Shown: in pieces, positions 10,144 to 18,730 of the stretch
Numbering within the stretch: the first letter of the stretch is position 1
How the letters are laid out: every line of letters begins with the position of its first letter
Assembly: GCA_963697345.1 (NCBI GenBank)
Contig: CAVONS010000013.1
Location: 62,001 to 126,000 of the forward strand
Source: Prado023 sp963697345
GTDB taxonomy: Bacteria > Actinomycetota > Actinomycetes > S36-B12 > CAIYMF01
Direction of reading: 5' to 3'
DNA: 64,000 nucleotides
Made by a program: the position numbers and the translations under genes
The notes under the pieces: model-generated
The model's input: only the letters and a program-made list of their open reading frames with translations
Databases searched by the model: none
What the model was told of the DNA's origin: nothing

Positions 10144-10754
10144 CCGGGATCGATCCGGTGCACGGGATCGATCCCGGGCCGGTGCTCGGCGAGGTCGACC
10201 AACCGCGCGCGGCGGCCGCTGTGCGCGAGATCCTGCTGGCCATCGGCGAGGATCCCGACCGCGACGGCCTGCGCGACACCCCTGATCGGGTCGCCCGCAG
10301 CTTCGCTGAGATCTTCCGCGGCCTGCGCGAGCAGCCCGATGACGTCCTGTCCACAACCTTCGACCTGGGCCACGACGAGTTGGTGCTCGTGAAGGACATC
10401 GAGGTCTACTCGACCTGCGAGCACCACCTGGTCCCCTTCCACGGCGTCGCGCACGTCGGCTACATCCCGAGTCGGGACGGTCGGATCACCGGTCTGAGCA
10501 AGATCGCTCGGCTCGTGGACGTCTACGCCAAGCGGCCCCAGGTCCAGGAACGGCTGACCACGCAGGTGGCCGATGCGATGGTGCGCGTCCTGGAGCCACG
10601 CGGGGTGATCGTCGTGATCGAGTGTGAGCACCTGTGCATGTCGATGCGCGGCGTGCGCAAGCCCGGGGCACGAACGGTCACCAGCGCCGTGCGGGGCGCG
10701 CTGCGTGAGACGGCCACGCGGGCAGAGGTCATGTCGCTGATCCTGAAGCCCTAG
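10140..10754 (+). CDS. folE: GTP cyclohydrolase I
   Basis: Converts GTP to 7,8-dihydroneopterin triphosphate, the first committed step of tetrahydrofolate synthesis. 204 aa. Zinc ligands are visible: Cys93 and His96 in STCEHHLVPFHG, and Cys166 in EHLCMSMRGVRKPG. The RVARSFAEIFRGL and TGLSKIARLVD blocks are typical. The GTG start at 10140 overlaps the ftsH stop (GTGA), and folP follows 6 nt after the stop. It opens the folE-folP-folB-folK operon. Confidence 0.97.
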   Translation: MTGIDPVHGIDPGPVLGEVDQPRAAAAVREILLAIGEDPDRDGLRDTPDRVARSFAEIFRGLREQPDDVLSTTFDLGHDELVLVKDIEVYSTCEHHLVPFHGVAHVGYIPSRDGRITGLSKIARLVDVYAKRPQVQERLTTQVADAMVRVLEPRGVIVVIECEHLCMSMRGVRKPGARTVTSAVRGALRETATRAEVMSLILKP

Positions 10755-10760
10755 GCCGCG

Positions 10761-11651
10761 ATGCATCCGCAGGGACTGCCCCAGCCGTTGGCCGCCTTGC
10801 GGCGGACTCTCGTGATGTCGGTGCTGAACGTCACCCCGGACTCCTTCTCCGACGGCGGACGGTTCGTCGACGTCGAGGTGGCCACCGCCCACGCCATGAA
10901 CCAGGTGGCCGCGGGTGCGGACATCATCGACGTGGGAGGTGAGTCGACCCGGCCCGGTGCCCAGCGGATCCCCGTCGAGGAGGAGCTGCGCCGGGTCCTG
11001 CCTGTCGTGCGCGCACTTGTCGCCCAGGGCGTCGTGGTGAGCATCGACACCATGCGCAGCCAGGTGGCCCAGCAGGCCGTGGCCGCGGGCGCCGGCTTGG
11101 TCAACGACGTGTCGGCGGGCCTGGCCGACCCGCAGATGCACGCATGGGTGGCTGACGTTGCCGTCCCGTACATCGCGATGCACTGGCGTGGCCATTCCGC
11201 GCAGATGGACCAGTTGGCCCGTTACGACGACGTGGTCGCCGATGTCTGCGCGGAGCTGGGCGCTCGCCTCGAGGAGCTGGCCCGTGCTGGGGTCGACCTC
11301 GACCGCGTCGTGCTCGACCCCGGACTGGGGTTCGCCAAGAATGCCCAGCACAACTGGGCGCTGCTGGCCGGAATGCCGCAGCTGCTGGCGCTGGGACGTC
11401 CCGTGCTCATCGGCGCCAGCCGCAAGCGCTTCCTGGGGGAGCTGCTCGGCACGAGTGGCCACCCGCGAGCCGTCGACCAGCGCGACACGGCCACGGACGC
11501 GATCACTGCGCTCGCCGCGGCCGCGGGCGCATGGGCGGTTCGGGTCCACGATGTCCGGGGCTCCCGCGATGCCATCGCGGTGGCCGGCGCATGGCGCGAC
11601 GCACTTGCGCCGGGAGCACACGAAGCTGTGCACGAGAGGGGTTTGCCATGA
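10761..11651 (+). CDS. folP: Dihydropteroate synthase
   Basis: Condenses dihydropterin pyrophosphate with p-aminobenzoate; this is the sulfonamide target. 296 aa TIM barrel. Pterin- and pyrophosphate-binding signatures are visible: NVTPDSFSDGG near residue 23, DIIDVGGESTRPG near 54, and the later VLIGASRKRFLG block. The ATG at 10761 lies 6 nt after folE. The TGA overlaps the folB start as ATGA, so translation is coupled. A typical FolP1 rather than the divergent FolP2 paralogue, judged by operon position. Confidence 0.96.
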   Translation: MHPQGLPQPLAALRRTLVMSVLNVTPDSFSDGGRFVDVEVATAHAMNQVAAGADIIDVGGESTRPGAQRIPVEEELRRVLPVVRALVAQGVVVSIDTMRSQVAQQAVAAGAGLVNDVSAGLADPQMHAWVADVAVPYIAMHWRGHSAQMDQLARYDDVVADVCAELGARLEELARAGVDLDRVVLDPGLGFAKNAQHNWALLAGMPQLLALGRPVLIGASRKRFLGELLGTSGHPRAVDQRDTATDAITALAAAAGAWAVRVHDVRGSRDAIAVAGAWRDALAPGAHEAVHERGLP

Positions 11652-12031
11652 CGGACCTGTTCGACAGGGATCTGGACCGGATCCGGCTGCGCGGTGTGCG
11701 GGCCCGCGGGTTCCACGGCGTGTTCGGCCACGAGCGCGATTCGGGCCAGGAGTTCGTCGTGGATGTGGTGCTGGGGGTGTTGTCCATCTCGAAGGCGGCC
11801 AAGACCGACGACCTGGCGCACACTGTGGACTACGGTGCCGTGGCCCAGGCTGTGGTCGATGTCATCGAGGGGCCGCCACAGAACCTCATCGAGACCGTGG
11901 CGGTGACGATTGCCGACAGGTGTCTCGCGTTCGACTACGTGCGCGCCGTGCGGGTCACCGTCCACAAGCCGCAGGCCCCGATCCCGGTGGCCTTCGACGA
12001 CGTGTCGGTGAGCATCACGAGGGCGCGGTGA
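11648..12031 (+). CDS. folB: Dihydroneopterin aldolase
   Basis: Splits dihydroneopterin to 6-hydroxymethyl-dihydropterin and glycolaldehyde, between FolE and FolK. 127 aa, normal length. The family N-terminus RVRARGFHGVFGHE is followed by DLAHTVDYGAV and the LIETVAVTIADRCL block, which contains the substrate-binding glutamate. ATG at 11648 overlaps the folP stop, and its own TGA overlaps the folK GTG, so the start is fixed by 4-nt overlaps on both sides. Confidence 0.95.
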   Translation: MTDLFDRDLDRIRLRGVRARGFHGVFGHERDSGQEFVVDVVLGVLSISKAAKTDDLAHTVDYGAVAQAVVDVIEGPPQNLIETVAVTIADRCLAFDYVRAVRVTVHKPQAPIPVAFDDVSVSITRAR

Positions 12032-12537
12032 CCCGCGCTGCCCTGTCCCTGGGTGGGAACCTCGGGGAGCCCAGGGTGGCCCTGCGTGGTGCGGTGGCGG
12101 GACTGGCGGCTCACGAGGGAATCGAGGTCCGCGCGGTGTCCGGGCTCTGGAGGACCTCGGCACTGGGCGGACCGGCCCAACCGGACTACATCAACGCCGT
12201 GGTGCTCATCGAGACGTCCCTGAACGAGTGGGAGCTGCTCGCGCTGGCCCAGGAGCTGGAGAATGCCGCGGGGAGGGTCCGGGCCGAGCGCTGGGGACCG
12301 CGCACCCTGGACGTGGACATCATCGTCGTGGGCGACGAGCGCTCCGATGATCCGGCGCTCACGCTGCCGCATCCCCGGGCCCACGTCCGGGCATTCGTCC
12401 TGGCCCCGTGGGCGCAGGTGGACCCGCAGTGCGTGCTCGCGCCAGCCGGCCGGCCGGCGGCGACCGTGGCGCAGTGGGCCGACGCGGTCGTCGACCAGGA
12501 GGTCGAGCTGATCGACGCCGGGGCCTGGTGGCGATGA
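12028..12537 (+). CDS. folK: 2-amino-4-hydroxy-6-hydroxymethyldihydropteridine pyrophosphokinase
   Basis: Transfers pyrophosphate from ATP to the pterin alcohol, making the FolP substrate. 169 aa. Family signatures ALSLGGNLG at the N-terminus and RWGPRTLDVDIIVVG (Mg/ATP-binding Asp-x-Asp) near residue 90 are present, as is LPHPRAHVRAFVLAPW. GTG at 12028 overlaps the folB stop, and the TGA overlaps the next ATG. An alternative longer upstream frame exists but would run through folB. Confidence 0.96.
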   Translation: MTRAALSLGGNLGEPRVALRGAVAGLAAHEGIEVRAVSGLWRTSALGGPAQPDYINAVVLIETSLNEWELLALAQELENAAGRVRAERWGPRTLDVDIIVVGDERSDDPALTLPHPRAHVRAFVLAPWAQVDPQCVLAPAGRPAATVAQWADAVVDQEVELIDAGAWWR

Positions 12538-13028
12538 AGCCGACCTCGGTCCCCTGGTTGCTGGGGGTCTCAGTGATCTCCGCCCTCGTGGGGTGGGGTT
12601 TCGCCGCCTGGGTGGACGCCAACGGGCGCCTGCCCGCCGTGCCGTGGATGGCGGTCGTGTTCATCTGGGTGGTGGCGGCCTTCGTGGCGGCCTGGGCGCT
12701 GGCCTCCCGCCGACGCCTGCACCCCAAGCCCGGCGCCCCCCGGATGGCTCCGCTGACCGCTGCACGCACGACAGCTCTAGCACTGGCCGGTTCCCGGACC
12801 GGGGCGGTGGTGTTCGGCCTGTACGGCGGCATTGCCGTCCGCCTGCTCGAGGAGACCGGCGTGGCGGCCGGACGTGAACGCCTGCTCGCCTCAGCGCTTG
12901 CCGCCCTCGGCGGGCTCGTGCTGGCGGCCGTGTCGCTCTGGTTGGAGCACCTGTGCCGACTGCCCGAGGACCCCGACGAGGTCTCGGCGCGGGTCTCGGG
13001 CGGCGATCCGGACCCCGCCAGCGCCTAG
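12534..13028 (+). CDS. DUF3180 membrane protein
   Basis: Small integral membrane protein of unknown function (164 aa) found directly after folK across actinobacteria (Rv3605c in M. tuberculosis). Four hydrophobic segments are visible at about residues 7-25, 35-55, 81-101 and 116-136; the loop between the second and third is basic (SRRRLHPKPG) and likely cytoplasmic. The C-terminus is acidic. ATG at 12534 overlaps the folK TGA, so it is the last cistron of the folate operon. No catalytic motif is recognisable. Confidence 0.85.
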   Translation: MKPTSVPWLLGVSVISALVGWGFAAWVDANGRLPAVPWMAVVFIWVVAAFVAAWALASRRRLHPKPGAPRMAPLTAARTTALALAGSRTGAVVFGLYGGIAVRLLEETGVAAGRERLLASALAALGGLVLAAVSLWLEHLCRLPEDPDEVSARVSGGDPDPASA

Positions 13029-13096
13029 TCGAGTCGCCGGGACGGGCCTGGCGCGGCGATCCGGGCCACCCCACGCCCGTCGGAGTGTTTGTGGAC

Positions 13097-13102
13097 TACC
13101 GT
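13097..13102 (+). promoter_or_regulatory. -10 element TACCGT of a leaderless start
   Basis: TACCGT is followed by exactly 6 nt and the ATG at 13109; it selects this start over upstream in-frame GTGs. Confidence 0.5.
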
Positions 13103-13108
13103 TCAGCC

Positions 13109-13417
13109 ATGGCCGACAACGCGACGCAGCATCCTGATCTCGCCTACGAGGACTGGCCCTATGAGGACCTGCGCGATGCTGCATTCGAGCGCGCCCGGCA
13201 GCGCCACGATCTGCAGTTCTTCATCGACCTGATGGCCCACACGCCAGCGCTGACAGCCACGGCCGACGAGGGCGGCTCGCTCGGTGAGATCGGGGGCTCG
13301 TTCATCGAGACGATCGAGGCGGCCAAGCAGGTGTTCAGCCATTCGGGCGTCGGGGACCTCGAACCACTCTTCGTGGCCGTGTTCTCCAGCTACCTGCGGG
13401 ATCACCCCGAGTCCTGA
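13109..13417 (+). CDS. Conserved hypothetical protein, small and acidic
   Basis: A 102-aa soluble protein with no domain I can name. The N-terminal third is acidic and aromatic (LAYEDWPYEDLRD). It is followed by an amphipathic helix (FERARQRHDLQFFIDLM), a central linker rich in Thr/Ala/Gly, and a C-terminal helical part ending in SYLRDHPES. It has its own leaderless promoter and lies tail to tail with the NuoD-like gene, 36 nt apart, so it is not part of the folate operon. Coding evidence is the codon pattern and promoter spacing; function is unknown. Confidence 0.65.
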   Translation: MADNATQHPDLAYEDWPYEDLRDAAFERARQRHDLQFFIDLMAHTPALTATADEGGSLGEIGGSFIETIEAAKQVFSHSGVGDLEPLFVAVFSSYLRDHPES

Positions 13418-13453
13418 GGCTCGGGCCTGTTGCGGCTCGGGCGCCGGGGTGGT

Positions 13454-14602
13454 TCAGCGGTCGACGTCCCCGCACACGAGCAGGAAGCTGGCCACCGCTG
13501 CCGGCAGGTCACGTGCCCGCGTCCCTGCCAGGGCGGTACCCATGGCGGCGGCGTTGCCGAATCCCGCAGTGCGCAGCTTGAGTCGCCACGGGGTCCGGTC
13601 GTTGCGTGACACCAGGAGGTAGCCGTTGATCCCGGTCGGATTCTCCGTCCACGTGTAGCTCGCACCCTCAGGGACTCTGAGCACCTTGGGCAGCCGCACG
13701 TCCACGGGCTGCCCAGCGGTGTGTGCCAGTTGCTCGCAGGCCCACTCCACCAGCGTGATGCTCGGGGTGATCTCCTCGACCAGCACGCGAATCCTGGCGC
13801 GGGCGTCACCAGCGGCCGCCAGCGCCACGACGAACTCGGGATAGGGCAGGTAGGGGTCGTCCCGGCGCAGGTCCAGGTCGACACCGCTGGCTCGTGCGAC
13901 AGGCCCGGATGCGCCCAGACCGAGGGCCTGGTCGCGTCCCAGGGGGGCGACGTCGGCGTAGTCGGTGTCCAGGACGTGGGCCAGCTCGGGGCCGTCGAGG
14001 GCTGACAGATGGGTGCGAGAGTCGGGCGCGGCCCAACGTCCGGCCGCCTGCACCACCTCGGAGACCCAGGCCTCCGATACGTCGGCGCGCACCCCGCCCA
14101 CCTGGGCGAACATCGGGTGGACCCGATGCCCGGTTGCCGCCTCCAGGAGGTCGAGGATCGACTCCCGCCATGCCCATGCCGCGCTGCGCCACGAGGCGGG
14201 CAGGTCGCCGGGCAGCGGGGCCAGGAACGCCAGGTGATGGGCGATACGCGTCAGCTCACACAGCAGGATCCGGATGTGCTGGGCCCGTACCGGCGGGGTG
14301 AGCCCCAGGGCCCGCTCGACGCCCACGACGACGCCGATCTCCGAGCAGAACGCGCTGAGCCAGTCATGACGGTCGACCAGCATGAGGATCTGGCGGTAGT
14401 CGCGGGATTCGAAGAGCTTCTCCGCCCCGCGGTGCACGGTTCCGGGCAGCCACTCGGCGCCCACCACCTGATCGCCCTCGATCCGCAGCCCGATCTGGGG
14501 CAGCCCGTCGAGGGTGGGGTGGTCTGGCCCCAGCGCGATGTCGCCCGGCCGGATGGCCACTCCGACGACTCGATGGGGCTCGGCTCCCGGCTGGAGGTGC
14601 AC
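13454..14602 (-). CDS. Orphan NADH-quinone oxidoreductase subunit D-like protein
   Basis: 382-aa member of the 49-kDa/NuoD and large hydrogenase subunit family, encoded far from any nuo operon. Recognisable family blocks are LPGTVHRGAEKLFE, the DRHDW segment, RILLCELTRIAHHL and a C-terminus ending in GDVDR, the usual NuoD end. It is shorter than a normal NuoD (about 400-440 aa). GTG at 14602 is preceded by TAGGGT 6 nt upstream (leaderless). It may be a degenerate paralogue with a complex-I-assembly, hydrogenase-like or regulatory role. It cannot be assigned to respiratory complex I from this window. Confidence 0.75.
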   Translation of the reverse strand: MHLQPGAEPHRVVGVAIRPGDIALGPDHPTLDGLPQIGLRIEGDQVVGAEWLPGTVHRGAEKLFESRDYRQILMLVDRHDWLSAFCSEIGVVVGVERALGLTPPVRAQHIRILLCELTRIAHHLAFLAPLPGDLPASWRSAAWAWRESILDLLEAATGHRVHPMFAQVGGVRADVSEAWVSEVVQAAGRWAAPDSRTHLSALDGPELAHVLDTDYADVAPLGRDQALGLGASGPVARASGVDLDLRRDDPYLPYPEFVVALAAAGDARARIRVLVEEITPSITLVEWACEQLAHTAGQPVDVRLPKVLRVPEGASYTWTENPTGINGYLLVSRNDRTPWRLKLRTAGFGNAAAMGTALAGTRARDLPAAVASFLLVCGDVDR

Positions 14603-14608
14603 CCGCCA

Positions 14609-14631
14609 ACCCTATGCCGCAGGCCTAGACT
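14609..14631. promoter_or_regulatory. Divergent leaderless promoter pair (NuoD-like / PH protein)
   Basis: TAGGGT on the minus strand (14609-14614) sits 6 nt before the GTG at 14602. TAGACT on the plus strand (14626-14631) sits 6 nt before the ATG at 14638. Both genes are thus driven from a 35-bp spacer with no room for leaders. Confidence 0.6.
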
Positions 14632-14637
14632 CGCGGC

Positions 14638-15144
14638 ATGGCCGATGCCCTGTCCGTGGATGATGCGTTCGCCCCGCCGGGGGAGGCGTGGAACCCCGTC
14701 TCCCCCAAGCTGGCCACCGCGCGCCGGATCACCATGATGCTGGTGATGGTCCTGATCCTGCTCGGCATGGCCGTGCTGTTCCTGATCCCCGAGACCCGGA
14801 TCGCAGGGTTCATCGTGGTGGGGGTCTGGCTGGTGGTCCTCGTCTGGCTGTGGTGGCTGATCGGCAGGCGCGTGCGGTCCTTCGGATACTCCGAGCGCGA
14901 GGATGACCTCCTGGTGACCAGCGGGATCATGTTCCGTCGTCTGGTCGTGGTGCCCTATGGGCGCATGCAGCTGGTGGACATCACAGCCGGGCCCCTGGAT
15001 CGGCGCCTGGGTGTGGCCACGGTGCAGCTGCACACGGCCGCGGCCACCACGAACGCCACGATCCCGGGCCTGCCGCCAGCCGAGGCATCAGGCCTGCGCG
15101 ACCGGCTGGCGGCACGTGGCGAGCAGCGGAGCGCGGGCCTGTGA
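14638..15144 (+). CDS. Bacterial PH (bPH2, YdbS-like) membrane protein
   Basis: 168-aa protein with two adjacent transmembrane segments at about residues 32-52 and 56-76, followed by a bPH2/DUF304 domain (EDDLLVTSGIMFRRLVVVPYGRMQLVDITAGPLDR). This is the YdbS half of the YdbS/YdbT pair common in Gram-positives; in Bacillus that pair is linked to resistance against other cells' bacteriocins, a role not shown for actinobacteria. The leaderless start is at 14638. The stop overlaps the GTG of the YdbT-like partner by 4 nt. Confidence 0.85.
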   Translation: MADALSVDDAFAPPGEAWNPVSPKLATARRITMMLVMVLILLGMAVLFLIPETRIAGFIVVGVWLVVLVWLWWLIGRRVRSFGYSEREDDLLVTSGIMFRRLVVVPYGRMQLVDITAGPLDRRLGVATVQLHTAAATTNATIPGLPPAEASGLRDRLAARGEQRSAGL

Positions 15145-16673
15145 CGTCGTTCCCGGGTGGCGAGCCCCCGCCCGGGACGCCGGCCGGGGCGGCGCCCCCC
15201 GAGCCCCCGCCCGGGCCAGCCATCCCGCAGGCGCCCGCAGCGCGCGGCGTGGCCACTGCCCGCCGGCGGACCCATCCCCTGACCCCGCTGATCTCTGCCG
15301 TGCGCACTTTGGGCGTCCTGGTCGGGGTGTTCGTCGTCTTCGGCGGCAACGGGCTGCGAACCGCGGCCGGCGACGTGGGTGGTCTGCTCGGGCTGGCGCT
15401 GGTCCTGGTGGTCATCACGTTCGTGATGCTCGCCTCAGTCGCGTTCAACTACCTTGCGTGGACACGCACCGAGTTCTTCTTCGACGAGTCCGGGGACTTC
15501 CGGCTCGATTCCGGCGTGCTCCAGCGCAATGAGCGCCGTGTGACGCTGTCCCGGCTGCAGAGCGCGGACATCAACCGCCCCCTGCTCGGTCGGGTCGTGG
15601 GTCTGTCCCAGGTGCAGATCGAGGTTGCCGGTGGTGGGGACTCGCGGGTCATCCTGTCCTACCTGACCGACGCTGATGCCCATGCCCTGCGCGCCGAGAT
15701 CGTGGCGCGCGCAGCCGGTCTGGCCCCCGATGCCGGTGAGGCGCCAGAAGCGGTGCTGGCGACCGTGCCACCCGGGGATCTTGTCCTCAGCCTGTTGCTG
15801 CGCAGCGAGACGATCATCCTGTTCGCCACCACCGTCCTGCTCGTGCTGGTCGTGACCAGCACCGAGGGTCCCAGCGGATTGCTGCTGATCCTGGTCACCG
15901 GCGGCCTTCCGCTGCTCGCGGTCTTCGGTCAGTTCGGCCGGTACTTCGGCTTCACGGTGGCAGACTCCCCGGACGGTCTGCGCCTGCGGCATGGCCTCAT
16001 CAATGTCCAGAGCCAGACGGTGCCACCCGGCCGGGTCCAGGCGATCGAGATCTCCGAACCGCTTCTGTGGCGACGCAAGGGGTGGGTCCGCGTGTCGCTG
16101 AACGTCGCCGGGCTGGCGTCGGACCAGGACGGACAGCATGAGCACGTGCTGCTGCCAGTCGCCCCCCACGCGGTCGCCCACCGGATCATCGGCCAGGTCA
16201 TGCCCGGCGTGAACCCCGGGACGATGCACCTCGTGCCGGCTCCTGCGCGGACCCGTCGGCGGGCCTGGCTGCAGTTCCGCAACCTGGGTGTCGGTCACGA
16301 TGATCGGGTGATGGTCACAAGCCGCGGCTTCCTGACCCGTCGGGTGGCCGTCATCCCGCACGCCCGCACGCAGTCCGTCGGCGTCACCCAGGGGCCATGG
16401 CAGCGAAGGCTCGGCCTCGCCTCGGTGCAGGTCGACTCGACGCCGGGCCCGGTGTCGGTGGTGGCACTGCACCGCGGAGCAGGGGAGGCGCGCGAGATCG
16501 CTGAGGCCCAGTTGCGCCGTGCGGCCGCGGCCCGTGCCTCGGGGCCAGCCGAGCGGTGGATGACCGGCTCATCGGCCCCCATGCTCGGTGAGGCTCCCGG
16601 TTCACAGCCCGGCAGCCGCCCTGAGGATGCGTCGGCGCTCCTGCCCGGTGTGCCCGACGATCCCGGGATGTAG
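15141..16673 (+). CDS. Bacterial PH (bPH2, YdbT-like) membrane protein
   Basis: 510-aa partner of the preceding protein. The first 45 residues are a Pro/Gly/Ala-rich cytoplasmic stretch, then two TM helices (about 50-105) and three bPH2 repeats. Repeat signatures are RRVTLSRLQSADINRPLLGR, SQTVPPGRVQAIEIS and RRVAVIPHARTQSV, each following a -GL/GV..R- turn; a further TM pair lies between repeats 1 and 2 (about 215-260). The GTG start overlaps the upstream stop, so the pair is co-translated. The function is probably membrane-surface or envelope related; the mechanism is not known. Confidence 0.85.
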   Translation: MTSFPGGEPPPGTPAGAAPPEPPPGPAIPQAPAARGVATARRRTHPLTPLISAVRTLGVLVGVFVVFGGNGLRTAAGDVGGLLGLALVLVVITFVMLASVAFNYLAWTRTEFFFDESGDFRLDSGVLQRNERRVTLSRLQSADINRPLLGRVVGLSQVQIEVAGGGDSRVILSYLTDADAHALRAEIVARAAGLAPDAGEAPEAVLATVPPGDLVLSLLLRSETIILFATTVLLVLVVTSTEGPSGLLLILVTGGLPLLAVFGQFGRYFGFTVADSPDGLRLRHGLINVQSQTVPPGRVQAIEISEPLLWRRKGWVRVSLNVAGLASDQDGQHEHVLLPVAPHAVAHRIIGQVMPGVNPGTMHLVPAPARTRRRAWLQFRNLGVGHDDRVMVTSRGFLTRRVAVIPHARTQSVGVTQGPWQRRLGLASVQVDSTPGPVSVVALHRGAGEAREIAEAQLRRAAAARASGPAERWMTGSSAPMLGEAPGSQPGSRPEDASALLPGVPDDPGM

Positions 16674-16756
16674 CCCGCGGCTCGGCACACGGCAGGCCAC
16701 CTCGGACGGGGGTCCCCAGCGGGCGCGCGGGATCCACGGGTGGCAGGCTCACGGTG

Positions 16757-17653
16757 ATGACCCGCGACCACAGCCCCGCATCCCCGACAGCGCCCCCCAG
16801 GCTCGCCGTCGGGGTCATCGGCGCGGGCCGGGTCGGGGCACCCCTGGCTGCGGCGCTGGCGCGGGCCGGGCACCCCGTGATCGGGGCCCATGCGGTCTCT
16901 GAGTACTCCCTTCGCCGGGTCGAGCAGTTCCTCCCCGGTACCCCGGTGATGAGCCCGTCGGAGGTCATGGGCGCTGCGGACCTGGTCCTCCTCACAGTGC
17001 CCGATGATGTTCTCGGCGACCTGGTCGCGGGGCTGGCCGAGACCGAGGCGGTGACTCCGGGACAGTTCGTCGTCCACGCCTCGGGCCGCTTCGGCGTCGG
17101 CATCCTGGAGCCGGTCACCCGGCTGGGAGCCCTTCCGATGGCGCTGCACCCGGTGATGACCTTCACCGGGGCGCGCTCCGATCTCGACCGGCTCTCGGGC
17201 TGCCCGTTCGGGGTCACCGCCCCGCGGGTGCTGCGTCCGGTCGCCGAGGCCCTGGTCGTCGAGATGGGCGGGGACCCGATGTGGGTGGCCGAGGAGGCGC
17301 GTCCGCTCTACCACGCAGCCCTGGCCAACGGCGCCAACCACCTGGTCACCCTGATCGCCCAGACCCTGGACCTGCTGGCCACTGCGGGGATCGAGCAGCC
17401 CGCGGCCCTGGTGCGTCCCCTGCTCAGGGCTGCCCTCGACAACGTCCTGGTGATGGGTGACGACGCACTGACGGGGCCGGTCGCCCGTGGTGACGCTGCG
17501 ACCGTCTCGGCGCATCTGGAGGCCCTGTCGCAGGCGGCCCCCGAGGCGCGTGCGGCCTACATCGCGATGGCCCGGCTCACCGCTGACCGCGCGCTGGCCG
17601 CCGGTCGCCTTGATCCTGGCGCAGCCGAGTCCCTGCTCGACGTGCTCGGGTGA
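16757..17653 (+). CDS. Rossmann-like / DUF2520 NAD(P)-binding protein
   Basis: 298-aa oxidoreductase-like protein with the N-terminal dinucleotide motif GVIGAGRVGAPLAAAL (about residues 17-32) and a C-terminal DUF2520 helical domain. Members sit next to panC in many actinobacteria (Rv3603c). The resemblance to 2-dehydropantoate 2-reductase, together with this context, suggests a role in pantothenate synthesis, but that is inference. GTG at 16754 and ATG at 16757 are both possible; a CAGGCT hexamer 7 nt before the ATG mildly favours 16757. The 170 nt to panC contain a TAGGGT hexamer at 17753. Confidence 0.82.
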   Translation: MTRDHSPASPTAPPRLAVGVIGAGRVGAPLAAALARAGHPVIGAHAVSEYSLRRVEQFLPGTPVMSPSEVMGAADLVLLTVPDDVLGDLVAGLAETEAVTPGQFVVHASGRFGVGILEPVTRLGALPMALHPVMTFTGARSDLDRLSGCPFGVTAPRVLRPVAEALVVEMGGDPMWVAEEARPLYHAALANGANHLVTLIAQTLDLLATAGIEQPAALVRPLLRAALDNVLVMGDDALTGPVARGDAATVSAHLEALSQAAPEARAAYIAMARLTADRALAAGRLDPGAAESLLDVLG

Positions 17654-17752
17654 GTGGGGGTCCCTGGTCCACGCCGGTCCGCGGACCATGGCCCACCAGT
17701 GCCTCCTGCTCACCAAGGTGGATCTGGCGGATCGGCGCGCGCCGGGACGCAC

Positions 17753-17758
17753 TAGGGT
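17753..17758 (+). promoter_or_regulatory. Candidate -10 (TAGGGT) for the panC-nadB-nadC-coaX operon
   Basis: TAGGGT lies 66 nt before the panC ATG in the only non-coding gap upstream of this operon. No convincing -35 is visible. Confidence 0.35.
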
Positions 17759-17824
17759 CGGCGGGGCGGAGTGGTGCCGCAGGCCGGTCCACCACCGGGT
17801 GGATCGATCGTGGGAGGAGCTGAC

Positions 17825-18730
17825 ATGAGCGAGAAGGACGTCCCGGCGGGCCCCCCGCCGGTCATGCGGGTGGTGCGCACCCGCGAGTCGCTGGACGACG
17901 CGTTCGCAAGCCTTGCCCTGCCCTCCGTGCGCTCCGCGCGTGCTGCCCGTGCCGCGGTCTTCACGATGGGGGCCCTGCACGAGGGCCATCTGGCGCTGAT
18001 CCGCGCGGCCCGCGGTGAGGTCGGGCCCAAGGGTCACGTGACCGTCACGATCTTCGTCAACTCCCTGCAGTTCGAGCAGGAGGCCGACCTCGAGCGCTAT
18101 CCGCGCACCCTCAAGGAGGATCTGCAGGCGTGCGCCGCCGAGGACGTCGACCTCGTGTTCGCCCCTGCCGCCGAGGTCCTCTATCCGCACGGCGACCCGG
18201 AGGTCCGCATCGATCCCGGCCAGCTCGGATCGATCCTCGAGGGTGCTGCGCGGCCCGGGCACTTCGCCGGGATGCTGACCGTCGTGATGAAGCTGCTGCA
18301 GCTGACGCGGCCCGACGCCACGTTCTTCGGGGAGAAGGACTACCAGCAGCTCACCCTGGTCCGGCGGATGGTGACCGACCTCGAACTGGGTGTGAAGGTG
18401 CACGGCGTGCCGACTGTCCGCGAGCCCGACGGGCTGGCCCGCTCCAGTCGTAATGCGCACCTCAGTGTCGAGGAGCGGACGTTGGCGGCTGCCGTGCCCG
18501 CCGCACTGGCCGCCGGCGTGACCGCTGCGGACCTGGGCCGCTCGGCCGACGCCGTCGTGGGCGCGGCCGAACTCGAGCTGATGCGGGTGGGGCTCTCGCC
18601 TGACTACGTCGCGCTGACCGATCCGGAACTGGGCCCGGCCCCGGACGAAGGTGCTGCCCGGCTCCTGCTGGCCACCAGGGTCGGCAGGACGCGACTGATC
18701 GACAATTCACCGGTTACGTTGCGCAGATGA
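17825..18730 (+). CDS. panC: Pantothenate synthetase
   Basis: ATP-dependent ligation of pantoate and beta-alanine to pantothenate. 301 aa. The nucleotidyltransferase HIGH-type motif appears as MGALHEGHLAL near residue 45. Other blocks are VFVNSLQF-like VTIFVNSLQFE, RPGHFAGMLTVVMKLL, FFGEKDYQQL and the KMSKS-related DGLARSSRNAHLS. ATG at 17825 is chosen because GGGAGGAG ends 6 nt upstream; an in-frame GTG at 17771 lacks an RBS. The TGA overlaps the nadB ATG. Confidence 0.97.
   Translation: MSEKDVPAGPPPVMRVVRTRESLDDAFASLALPSVRSARAARAAVFTMGALHEGHLALIRAARGEVGPKGHVTVTIFVNSLQFEQEADLERYPRTLKEDLQACAAEDVDLVFAPAAEVLYPHGDPEVRIDPGQLGSILEGAARPGHFAGMLTVVMKLLQLTRPDATFFGEKDYQQLTLVRRMVTDLELGVKVHGVPTVREPDGLARSSRNAHLSVEERTLAAAVPAALAAGVTAADLGRSADAVVGAAELELMRVGLSPDYVALTDPELGPAPDEGAARLLLATRVGRTRLIDNSPVTLRR

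Noticed and set aside
7930..10356. Long open frame on the minus strand opposite ftsH and folE (about 800 codons)
   Set aside because: It mirrors the codon pattern of ftsH, has no promoter or RBS and no recognisable domain; such antisense frames are normal in GC-rich coding DNA.
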